NCBI GenBank assembly: GCA_020345705.1 | Contig: CP070766.1 | Coordinates: 2,444,546-2,449,673 of the forward strand | Direction: 5' to 3' | Length of the DNA stretch: 5,128 nucleotides | Origin: Candidatus Zixiibacteriota bacterium | GTDB lineage: Bacteria > Zixibacteria > MSB-5A5 > GN15 > PGXB01 | Shown: piece after piece, positions 1 through 5,128 of the stretch | How the letters are laid out: every line of letters begins with the position of its first letter | Position numbering within the stretch: position 1 is the first letter of the stretch | The notes under the pieces: generated by a model | Database searches by the model: none | Seen by the model: the letters and a program-made list of their open reading frames with translations, nothing else | What the model was told of the DNA's origin: nothing | Made by a program: the position numbers and the translations under genes

Positions 1-702
1 ATCTTCTCGATGATGATAACGGTACCGACCCTGACCCGCCTGCCCACCTACACTGAAAAGAAAGAGGAAATCGGCCTCGACAACTACGGCTTTCTCGGCT
101 ATCCTGTCCTCCAGGCGGCCGATATCTGCGTCTATAACGCCGACTGGGTGCCGGTCGGAAAAGACCAGGAAAAACATATCTGGCTGGCAGCCGACCTGGC
201 CAGGAGGTTTAACACCACCTACGGGCCGGTCCTGAAAGAGCCGCAGATTCTCCTGACGAAATTCCCGGTTATTCCAGGAATCGACGGCCGCAAGATGTCC
301 AAGTCTTACAACAACCATATCACGATTGCCGAGACCGAAGAGGAGACGACGGCCAAGGTCAAAAAGTATTTCACCGATCCGGAAAAGCTCCGCAAAGGCG
401 ACCCGGGGCGGCCGGAAATCTGCCCTGTTTATGCGCTTCATCAGATATACACACCCGACGCCGAGAAGGAAATCGCCCCACCCTGCAAAACCGGGGAGCT
501 CGGATGCGTCGAATGCAAGAAAAAACTGGCCAAAAATCTTAATGAATCTTTGGCCCGGATAAGAGAAAAAAGGGTTGTTATTTCACATAATAAAGATTAT
601 GTCTGGGATGTGCTAAGAAACGGCGCCGTAAGAGCCAGGGAACGGGCCTCGGCGGTAATGGAGAACGTCCGCAGCGCCATGAAGATGGATTATCACGGAT
701 GA
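1..702 (+). CDS. trpS: Tryptophan--tRNA ligase (TrpRS), 5'-truncated, with predicted Fe-S cysteine motif
   Basis: Class I aminoacyl-tRNA synthetase that joins tryptophan to tRNA-Trp in the cytoplasm using ATP. The gene enters from the left edge: the frame is open from base 1, and about 233 of the usual 330 or so residues are present, so the N-terminal HIGH half lies outside. Visible family marks are TVPTLTRLPTY near the start, GYPVLQAADI followed by VPVGKDQEKH (the tryptophan and dimer region), and a canonical KMSKS loop at 292-306. The C-terminal part carries four cysteines (codons at 421, 484, 505 and 514) spaced C-x20-C-x6-C-x2-C. This closely resembles the C-x22-C-x6-C-x2-C motif that binds a 4Fe-4S cluster in Thermotoga maritima TrpRS; cluster binding here is inferred. 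The TGA stop overlaps the scpA start (ATGA), which suggests translational coupling. The ATG at 10 is internal, not the true start. Confidence 0.97.
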   Translation: MFSMMITVPTLTRLPTYTEKKEEIGLDNYGFLGYPVLQAADICVYNADWVPVGKDQEKHIWLAADLARRFNTTYGPVLKEPQILLTKFPVIPGIDGRKMSKSYNNHITIAETEEETTAKVKKYFTDPEKLRKGDPGRPEICPVYALHQIYTPDAEKEIAPPCKTGELGCVECKKKLAKNLNESLARIREKRVVISHNKDYVWDVLRNGAVRARERASAVMENVRSAMKMDYHG

Positions 703-1478
703 TAAACGCGCCCAAGGAAAATTATTCGGTCGATCTGGAAATATTTCACGGCCCGCTGGACCTTCTGCTGTACCTGATAAAAAAGGACGAAATCGATATC
801 TACGACATTCCCATTGCCCGCGTCACCCAGCAATACACCCAGTATCTCGAGATGATGAAAATCCTCAACCTGGAACTGGCCGGGGAATACATCCTGTTGG
901 CAGCCACCCTCATCAGAATCAAGGCAAAAATGCTTCTGCCTCGCGACGAAGCCGAAGGCGAGGAGTATGACCCGCGCGAGGAACTGGTGGCCGCTTTGCT
1001 GGAATACAAGAAATTCAAAGAAGCGGGTGAAATTCTCAGAGAAAAGAGGCTGCTGGAAGAAAGGCTTTATATTCCGCCCGCCGTCGGCGGCGGAAACGGC
1101 GGCAAGGATAAAGTCGTCCTGATGAACACGACCACACTTTTCGACATGCTGACCGCCTTCAAAGACGTCCTGGAGCGAGCCGAGCAGGAAAAGACTTACG
1201 AGGTCAATCCGGAGCAGGCCACAATCGAAGAACGAGTAGACAAAATACTCGATGTACTTTCGGAAAAGGAATCGGCCACCTTCACGGACCTGTTTCTGGA
1301 TGCCCCGCGCAAGGTGATTGCCATACTGACCTTTTTGGCTATTCTCGAGTTGGTGAGACTGAAACGAATAACCGTTAGGCAGTCGCTTGCGTTTTCGGAA
1401 CTGCGGATTTACCGGGGGGATCGGTTTGACGATCCGCACCCGGACATTGAGTTTATCAGGCAGATGAACGAGCCGTAA
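699..1478 (+). CDS. scpA: Segregation and condensation protein A (ScpA, kleisin)
   Basis: Kleisin subunit of the bacterial SMC-ScpAB condensin, which bridges the SMC heads and helps organise and separate chromosomes on the nucleoid. The 259 residues match the usual family length. The N-terminal domain shows FHGPLDLLLYLI (residues 16-27), then LAGEYILLAATLIRIKAKMLLP (about 60-81), the SMC-neck-binding helical region. A charged, glycine-containing linker (about 82-175, with GGGNGG near 130) follows. The C-terminal winged helix (about 175-240) ends in LAFSELRIYRG, the part that contacts the SMC head. The ATG at 699 overlaps the trpS stop. Its Shine-Dalgarno is weak (only a purine-rich GAAGATGGA at 681-689), so re-initiation by ribosomes leaving trpS is likely. 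scpB lies immediately downstream, as expected for partners in one complex. Confidence 0.96.
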   Translation: MINAPKENYSVDLEIFHGPLDLLLYLIKKDEIDIYDIPIARVTQQYTQYLEMMKILNLELAGEYILLAATLIRIKAKMLLPRDEAEGEEYDPREELVAALLEYKKFKEAGEILREKRLLEERLYIPPAVGGGNGGKDKVVLMNTTTLFDMLTAFKDVLERAEQEKTYEVNPEQATIEERVDKILDVLSEKESATFTDLFLDAPRKVIAILTFLAILELVRLKRITVRQSLAFSELRIYRGDRFDDPHPDIEFIRQMNEP

Positions 1479-1493
1479 CACCGGGAGAAAGAT

Positions 1494-2282
1494 ATGAACA
1501 ATAATGGACTCAGATTACCGATAATTGAATCGCTTATTCTGTCCTCACCAGAGCCGCTTCCGGCCCGGAAAATTTCCGAGATCATCGACGATATCTCTCC
1601 CGGGGATATTGAAGAGGTTGTGGAACTTCTCAACGAGAGATACATGCAGAACGATTCCTCGTTCCGCATAAGGCAGATTGCGGGCGGATACCAGGTCTAC
1701 ATTCTCGAGAGCTACAGCCGTTATGTCGAGGAGCTTCTGACGCGGAGGCGGAATATCAGACTGACGCGGGCGGCCCTGGAAACACTGGCCATCATAGCCT
1801 ACCGCCAGCCGGTCACGAAAACGGACATTGAGACGATTCGCGGGGTGGCTTCCGATTCGGTCATCCATACCCTGCTGGAAAGAAAACTGATCACCCTCGC
1901 GGGCCGCGCCGAAACGGTCGGAAGGCCGCTGCTGTACAGGACGACTGACGAATTTCTCAGATTTTTCAATGTTAATCGAATTGAGGACCTCCCCCGGATG
2001 GAGGAAATCGAAGAACTCCTGGCTTCGGAAGAATCCGACGGCCAGCCGAGCCTTCCTCTGGCCGACCGAAGCAACGGCGCAGAAATCATCGTCAGTCCCG
2101 CGGAGCCTTCAGGGTCGGAGCCGGGAGAGAGTGACGCGGAAGAATCTGATGAAACGGGCGAGCCGGCAGAGGCTTATCCTGAACCCGAGCCGGCAGAAGA
2201 TCAATCGGATGATTACATCGATGAGAAAGAGACCGTCGGAGAGGCACAATCCTGGAGCCGGTCTTTTAAAACTCAGGAGTGA
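1494..2282 (+). CDS. scpB: Segregation and condensation protein B (ScpB) with long acidic C-terminal extension
   Basis: Partner of ScpA: a dimer of tandem winged-helix domains that binds the ScpA linker in the SMC condensin. The ATG at 1494 has a good Shine-Dalgarno, GGAG at 1484-1487, six bases upstream. The first winged helix covers about residues 8-82. The second starts with RLTRAALETLAIIAYRQPVT (89-108), the family signature, continues through the DIETIRGV helix and reaches GRPLLYRTTDEFLRFF (143-158). The globular core ends near residue 176. The remaining 85 or so residues are rich in Glu, Asp, Pro, Ser and Gly with repeated EP/PE elements, and end in a slightly basic SWSRSFKTQE. Many ScpB proteins are about 180-200 residues, so at 262 this tail is an extension, probably disordered. 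Its role is unknown. The gene lies 15 bases after scpA and 45 bases before rluB, and ends with TGA. Confidence 0.95.
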   Translation: MNNNGLRLPIIESLILSSPEPLPARKISEIIDDISPGDIEEVVELLNERYMQNDSSFRIRQIAGGYQVYILESYSRYVEELLTRRRNIRLTRAALETLAIIAYRQPVTKTDIETIRGVASDSVIHTLLERKLITLAGRAETVGRPLLYRTTDEFLRFFNVNRIEDLPRMEEIEELLASEESDGQPSLPLADRSNGAEIIVSPAEPSGSEPGESDAEESDETGEPAEAYPEPEPAEDQSDDYIDEKETVGEAQSWSRSFKTQE

Positions 2283-2315
2283 TCAACATCCTTTATAAGA
2301 GCACACGCCCATCGC

Positions 2316-2330
2316 GAGGTTCTCGAATTG
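2316..2330 (+). promoter_or_regulatory. Ribosome binding site and TTG start of rluB
   Basis: GAGG at 2316-2319 lies eight bases before a TTG codon at 2328-2330. No ATG, GTG or other TTG occurs in this frame between the scpB stop at 2280 and this codon. The next codons give IRINKYLSVCGITSRRGAE, which aligns with the usual N terminus of RluB/RsuA proteins (M-R-L-N-K-Y-L...). TTG is therefore the best start. Confidence 0.75.
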
Positions 2331-3047
2331 ATCAGAATTAACAAATACCTCTCGGTCTGCGGCATTACATCCAGAAGAGGCGCCGAAAAGCTGATAATGG
2401 ATGGGAAGGTTATGATCAACGACCAGGTCATCAAGCATCCCGGGACCATGATCGATGAAACAAAGGACGTCGTCAAAGTCAACGGTGTTGTCACCACGCC
2501 CGTTAAAGAGAAATACTATGTCCTGCTGAATAAACCCAGAAACGTTCTGACGGCTCTCTCGGATCCTTTTCGCCGGCGAACGGTGGCATACTTCTTGAAA
2601 AGCGTGCCCGCCAGAGTCTATCCAGTGGGAAGACTCGACTACGATACGGCCGGAGCGCTGCTTCTGACCAACGACGGCGACCTGGCCTACCGCCTGGCCC
2701 ATCCGAAATACCAGATTAAGAGGATATATAACGTTGTCGTCGAAGGAACGTTTTCGCCGGAAGACAGCAAAAGGATTGAGGGCGGCATTGAACTGAACGA
2801 TGGCCATGTCGGCCGGGGCACGGTCAGGCTGCTGACGACCGGGATAGAAATTTCAAAGGTCGAGATCACCCTGACGGAAGGACATAAGCGGGAGATAAAA
2901 CAGTTGATGAAGGCCGTCGGCCATCCCGTCAAAGAGCTGCAGAGAGTGGAATTCGCCGGTCTGCGCGTTGACAATCTGCGCCGCGGCCGATGGCGCTTTA
3001 TCAGCCGCAAGGAGCACGAGCATCTCAAGAAAATGGTCGGTCTCTGA
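2328..3047 (+). CDS. rluB: 23S rRNA pseudouridine synthase, RluB/RsuA family
   Basis: Converts a specific uridine in ribosomal RNA to pseudouridine; by family and gene context the most likely target is helix 80 of 23S rRNA (E. coli U2605, the RluB site). The 239-residue protein begins with an S4 RNA-binding domain (INKYLSVCGITSRRGAEKLI..GKVMIN, residues 3-31). The catalytic domain follows: YYVLLNKP (63-70), then VYPVGRLDYDTAGALLLTNDG (about 97-117), whose Asp104 (codon 2637-2639) is the predicted nucleophile. Later come LAHPKYQIKRIYNVVVEG and EGHKREIKQLMKAVGHPVKELQR, conserved in the RsuA/RluB/E/F group. RsuA and RluB are hard to separate by eye; the scpA-scpB neighbourhood, as in Bacillus, favours RluB. 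The TTG start may lower expression. It is the last gene of the + strand operon, with a terminator hairpin 36 bases downstream. Confidence 0.92.
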   Translation: MIRINKYLSVCGITSRRGAEKLIMDGKVMINDQVIKHPGTMIDETKDVVKVNGVVTTPVKEKYYVLLNKPRNVLTALSDPFRRRTVAYFLKSVPARVYPVGRLDYDTAGALLLTNDGDLAYRLAHPKYQIKRIYNVVVEGTFSPEDSKRIEGGIELNDGHVGRGTVRLLTTGIEISKVEITLTEGHKREIKQLMKAVGHPVKELQRVEFAGLRVDNLRRGRWRFISRKEHEHLKKMVGL

Positions 3048-3082
3048 TCCCGAGAATACCGAAACCGGCGATAGCAATATAA

Positions 3083-3107
3083 AAAGCCGCCTTATTCAGG
3101 CGGCTTT
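3083..3107. terminator. Bidirectional rho-independent terminator between convergent genes
   Basis: A perfect 9-bp inverted repeat, AAAGCCGCC (3083-3091) and GGCGGCTTT (3099-3107), encloses a 7-base loop. On the + strand the hairpin ends in CTTTATTCTATA and lies 36 bases after the rluB stop. On the - strand it is followed by a cleaner T tract (five T's, complement of 3081-3085) and lies about 33 bases after the regulator stop. It can end both converging transcripts, and the - strand version looks stronger. Confidence 0.88.
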
Positions 3108-3123
3108 ATTCTATATAGAATAA
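3106..3123. repeat. 18-bp perfect AT-rich palindrome next to the terminator
   Basis: TTATTCTATATAGAATAA is identical to its reverse complement over all 18 bases and directly abuts the right arm of the terminator. Its GAATAA half (3118-3123) is also complementary to the terminator loop TTATTC (3092-3097). The function is unknown. It may simply assist termination on the - strand by forming a weak upstream hairpin, or it may be a protein-binding site. Confidence 0.6.
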
Positions 3124-3139
3124 GTGAGGAAGAGAGAGC

Positions 3140-4510
3140 TCAGATTTGGCTGGTGTCGATCTTGTACTTTTTCAACTTATCAAACAGGGTTGTGTAATCG
3201 ATCTTAAGAATCTCCGCACATTTGCGTTTGTTCCCCCGAACCTGCTTCAGGACCCTGATAATGGCTGCCTTCTCGGCCTGCATTTGAGAATGAGCGCCGA
3301 TCTCCTTGAGCCCGGCTCCTTCGCGGAGCCTGATTTCGTTCGTCGTCGGCAGCCTGATAGCCATGTGCTCCGGAGCGATCTTCTTACCTTCCGCAAGAAT
3401 AATCGCCCGTTCGACCGTATTCTCAAGCTCGCGGACATTACCCGGCCAGTGATATTTCTCCATCAGCGACAGGGACTCTTTCGTCAGAGACTTGACCGGC
3501 TTTTTCATCTCCTTGCAGTATTTGGTGATGAAATAATCTGCCAGCGGCCGGATGTCGGACTGCCGTTCGCGAACCGGCGGAATCGTGATCGGGAAAACCG
3601 AAAGCCGATAGTACAAATCCTCGCGGAAGACCTTTTTCTTTATCATCTCATTGAGATTCATGTTGGTCGCTGCGATGACCCTGACGTCCACGGTCACCGT
3701 CTTGTTTCCGCCCAGCCGCTCGAAATTCTTTTGCTGAAGGACGCGGAGAAGTTTGGCCTGGAGGGCTATATCCATATCGCCGATCTCGTCGAGGAAAACG
3801 GTCCCGCCGTCGGCTATCTCAAACTTGCCCATCTTCCGGGCGACGGCGCTGGTGAAGGCCCCCTTCTCGGAGCCGAACAGCTCATTTTCAAGAAGCTCCC
3901 GTGGAATGGCGGCACAGTTGATGGCCACGTATGGTTTGTCTCTCCGGGGTGAGAGATTGTGGATGGCTCGTGCGAACAGTTCCTTGCCGGTTCCCGACTC
4001 CCCCTGGAGAAGTACCGACGTGTCCGAACCGGCCACCTTCTGAATCAGCCGCGAGACTTCCTTCATCTTCTCATCCTGCCCGATGATCTCGCTGAAACCA
4101 AGATTGTGTGCCAACTCCTCACGCAGAAGGCTGTTCTCGGCGATCAACCTGCGATTTTCCAGGGCACGCTCAATTATGACCGTCAGGTGGTCGGGATCGA
4201 ACGGTTTCGTAATAAAATCATACGCCCCGCTTTTCATGGCGGCAACGGCCGTCTCAACCGTGCCGTAGGCAGTCATGATGACGACCGCCATATCATTGTC
4301 TATCTCTTTTATGCCAGAGAGAACCTCCAGCCCGTCCACGTCCGGCATTTTCAAATCAGTGATAACCAGATCATAGCTCTTTGCCCGTGCCAGCTCCAGG
4401 CCCTTCATGCCGTCTTCGGCGGCATCGACCAAATAACCCTCGTCGGACAAGGCGCTTGACAACATCGTTCGCATCGACTCTTTATCGTCAATTACCAGTA
4501 TGCTCGGCAT
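3140..4510 (-). CDS. NtrC-family sigma-54-dependent response regulator (REC-AAA+-Fis HTH)
   Basis: Two-component response regulator that, when phosphorylated, should remodel sigma-54 RNA polymerase to open promoters. The 456 residues have the standard layout. Receiver domain (1-120): D8/D9, phospho-acceptor D52 in VITDLKMPDVDG, T80 and K102 (TKPF). AAA+ domain (about 138-365): Walker A GESGTGKE (170-177), sigma-54 contact loop GAFTSA (217-222, a variant of GAFTGA), Walker B GGTVFLDEIGDM (235-246), sensor I region VRVIAATN, arginine-finger region FREDLYYRLSVFPI, and sensor II WPGNVREL (355-362). C-terminal Fis-type helix-turn-helix: about 412-450, CAEILKIDYTTLFDKLKKYKI. The ATG has a strong Shine-Dalgarno (GAGGAG) five bases upstream. 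No histidine kinase is adjacent in this window, so the partner and target genes are unknown. It resembles AtoC/ZraR-type regulators in architecture, but I cannot assign a specific one. Confidence 0.96.
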   Translation of the reverse strand: MPSILVIDDKESMRTMLSSALSDEGYLVDAAEDGMKGLELARAKSYDLVITDLKMPDVDGLEVLSGIKEIDNDMAVVIMTAYGTVETAVAAMKSGAYDFITKPFDPDHLTVIIERALENRRLIAENSLLREELAHNLGFSEIIGQDEKMKEVSRLIQKVAGSDTSVLLQGESGTGKELFARAIHNLSPRRDKPYVAINCAAIPRELLENELFGSEKGAFTSAVARKMGKFEIADGGTVFLDEIGDMDIALQAKLLRVLQQKNFERLGGNKTVTVDVRVIAATNMNLNEMIKKKVFREDLYYRLSVFPITIPPVRERQSDIRPLADYFITKYCKEMKKPVKSLTKESLSLMEKYHWPGNVRELENTVERAIILAEGKKIAPEHMAIRLPTTNEIRLREGAGLKEIGAHSQMQAEKAAIIRVLKQVRGNKRKCAEILKIDYTTLFDKLKKYKIDTSQI

Positions 4511-4515
4511 GGTGT

Positions 4516-4521
4516 CTCCTC
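4516..4521 (-). promoter_or_regulatory. Strong Shine-Dalgarno of the response regulator
   Basis: Read on the - strand, GAGGAG lies five bases before the ATG at 4510-4508. It fixes the start, which also places the receiver-domain beta-strand SILVIDD at the expected N-terminal position. Confidence 0.85.
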
Positions 4522-4548
4522 GGATGAATGTTGCACCTTTCTCACCAC

Positions 4549-4572
4549 TACCCTTTGGGGGGTATTACCCTT
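4549..4572. repeat. TACCCTT direct repeat with short GGGTA-T-TACCC inverted repeat
   Basis: TACCCTT occurs at 4549-4555 and 4566-4572, 17 bases apart, in the stretch just upstream of the regulator's ribosome binding site. The second copy overlaps a short inverted repeat, GGGTA-T-TACCC (4560-4570). It could be a regulator site or chance; the units are short. Confidence 0.3.
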
Positions 4573-4593
4573 ATTTTATCGGCCCTGCCCCAT

Positions 4594-4646
4594 AATCATG
4601 CATATCAAAATTTGCACAGTTTTCCGACTGTGCGTACAATCATGCA
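4594..4646. repeat. Direct repeat AATCATGCA (x2) flanking a 7-bp inverted repeat
   Basis: AATCATGCA occurs at 4594-4602 and again at 4638-4646, 44 bases start to start. Between them is the perfect inverted repeat GCACAGT (4614-4620), TTTCCG, ACTGTGC (4627-4633). On the - strand the inverted repeat is followed by AAATTTTGAT, which lacks a good T tract, so a DNA-binding site is at least as likely as a terminator. All coordinates are read directly from the sequence; the operator role is inference. Confidence 0.5.
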
Positions 4647-4650
4647 GGCC

Positions 4651-4673
4651 AATAAGAAGCCCGGCTTACGGGC
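4651..4673 (-). terminator. Probable rho-independent terminator of the lipoprotein gene
   Basis: On the - strand, GCCCG (4673-4669), loop TAAGC, CGGGC (4663-4659) is followed by TTCTTATT (4658-4651). The hairpin lies about 58 bases past the lipoprotein stop. The stem is short (5 bp, all G-C) and the T tract is interrupted, so it may be a moderate terminator. If active, it separates the lipoprotein transcript from the regulator. Confidence 0.5.
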
Positions 4674-4731
4674 GAAAATAGATTCCGAGCATCCCGGATA
4701 AATCAGGCAGGTCGGAGCAAACGGATAAACC

Positions 4732-5128
4732 TCACTCCCAGTGGCGGCGGTAGTCCACCTTGAGAGTCGAGGGTTTGCCGCAGATATAGAACTTATAATA
4801 GTAGATACCGAAAGGTATCAGAACACCGCTGCTGTCGGTTCGATCCCAGGTGATGTTATACGTCCCGGGAGCGTACACCGAATCGGCCAGGACTCTGACC
4901 AGCCGGGTTCCGGAATTCCGGAACTCGATTCTGACCGGACAGGCAGTGTCACCCGGAACCACGAAATCGACCGACAGAGACTCGGGCACGTTCGACAGGC
5001 GATACGGCCCGGCGCCGGTGGTGTCGGCCTCAAGCGGCGTTGTCCGCGGCGGCGGCCCGGTATGGACAGCCTTATTCGACGACCAGCAGGCCGTCAACAG
5101 AAGCACCGGTATTACAAAAAGAAACACC
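4732..5128 (-). CDS. Probable lipoprotein with FlgD-like beta-sandwich domain, 5' end beyond window
   Basis: I do not recognise a specific gene. The readable part begins with a hydrophobic stretch, FLFVIPVLLL, then a lipobox LTAC (Cys14, counting from the GTG at 5127), indicating signal peptidase II processing and lipid anchoring. A GTG at 5127-5125 could start translation, but the signal peptide would then lack its basic n-region, so the true start is probably just outside the right edge. After a Pro/Thr-rich linker (about 22-40), residues 50-126 have the pattern VRIEFRNSGTRLVRVLADSVYAPGTYNITWDRTDSSG..IPFGIYYYKFYICG. This resembles the C-terminal Ig-like/FlgD-type fold (G-x-Y-x-x-x-W-D-x-x-D-x-x-G...G-x-Y-x-Y) found in many secreted proteins. 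C63 and C116 could form a disulfide. Function is unknown; the cell-envelope location is inferred. Confidence 0.75.
   Translation of the reverse strand, partial: VFLFVIPVLLLTACWSSNKAVHTGPPPRTTPLEADTTGAGPYRLSNVPESLSVDFVVPGDTACPVRIEFRNSGTRLVRVLADSVYAPGTYNITWDRTDSSGVLIPFGIYYYKFYICGKPSTLKVDYRRHWE

Larger units (their letters stand above)
4511..4731 (-). promoter_or_regulatory. Non-coding control region upstream of the response regulator
   Basis: This 221-base stretch separates the lipoprotein gene stop from the regulator start, both on the - strand. I see no gene in it. It holds a probable terminator (4651-4673), a 9-bp direct repeat flanking an inverted repeat (4594-4646), a TACCCTT direct repeat (4549-4572) and the regulator's Shine-Dalgarno. 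No convincing sigma-70 promoter with both hexamers was found. A weak sigma-54-like match (TGG at 4547-4545, TGCA at 4535-4532, with GG and GC at the correct spacing) is present but would start transcription only about 11 bases before the ATG. The regulator's promoter is inferred to lie here. Confidence 0.55.

Noticed and set aside
10..15. ATG ATG at 10-15 as a start for trpS.
   Set aside because: The frame is open back to base 1 and the protein would lack the whole HIGH-containing half; the preceding IFS residues fit the family, so the gene simply begins outside the window.
693..1481. A 262-codon open frame antisense to almost all of scpA.
   Set aside because: It is in codon register with scpA and exists because TTA, CTA and TCA codons are rare there. 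Its translation shows no recognisable domain, while scpA is clearly a family member.
2283..2807. A 174-codon - strand open frame opposite the 5' part of rluB.
   Set aside because: It is in register with the real gene, has no motif, and covers the S4 domain and catalytic site of a clear pseudouridine synthase.
3146..4459. Long + strand open frames (268 and 166 codons) opposite the response regulator.
   Set aside because: They are also in antisense register with the regulator and have no family motifs; they are codon-usage shadows.
4614..4633. The GCACAGT/ACTGTGC inverted repeat as an intrinsic terminator.
   Set aside because: The - strand hairpin is followed by AAATTTTGAT rather than a run of T's directly after the stem, and a better candidate lies nearer the lipoprotein stop (4651-4673).
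4594..4646. The AATCATGCA direct repeats as the target duplication of a small inserted element.
   Set aside because: Only 35 bases lie between them, too few for a known element, and no terminal inverted repeats sit next to them.
4511..4731. A riboswitch or small RNA in the regulator leader.
   Set aside because: I could not match the hairpins to any known riboswitch core, and no paired expression-platform terminator lies before the ribosome binding site.

Overview
The window is an ordinary, densely packed chromosomal segment of a bacterium with moderate-to-high GC. I cannot name the species. A diderm from the FCB/Zixibacteria-like or deltaproteobacterial range is a guess. It rests on a probable lipoprotein with a FlgD-like beta domain, an NtrC-type response regulator, and a TrpRS carrying the four-cysteine motif known from Thermotoga. 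I see no mobile elements, tRNAs, rRNAs or CRISPR arrays, and five of the six genes end in TGA.

Left block (1-3047, + strand): the C-terminal two thirds of trpS, then scpA, scpB and an RluB/RsuA-family pseudouridine synthase. trpS and scpA overlap by 4 bases (ATGA). scpB follows scpA after 15 bases, and rluB follows scpB after 45 bases with a TTG start. This looks like one operon linking tryptophan tRNA charging, chromosome condensation (the ScpAB partners of SMC) and 23S rRNA modification. A scpA-scpB-rluB order recurs in many bacteria. The operon promoter lies outside the window.

Middle (3048-3139): a convergent junction holding a strong hairpin with T-rich DNA on both sides, which can serve as terminator for both strands, and beside it an 18-bp perfect palindrome.

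Right block (5128-3140, - strand): an NtrC-family sigma-54-dependent response regulator (REC, AAA+, Fis-type HTH) with no sensor kinase in view. It is preceded by a 221-base intergenic region and then by the 3' part of a probable lipoprotein gene that runs off the right edge. The intergenic region contains a likely terminator for the lipoprotein gene and an arrangement of direct and inverted repeats that could be operators for the regulator.

No clearly new biological system is visible. The points most worth a second look are the predicted iron-sulfur motif in TrpRS, the long acidic tail of ScpB, the GAFTSA variant in the regulator, and the repeat-rich control region upstream of it.
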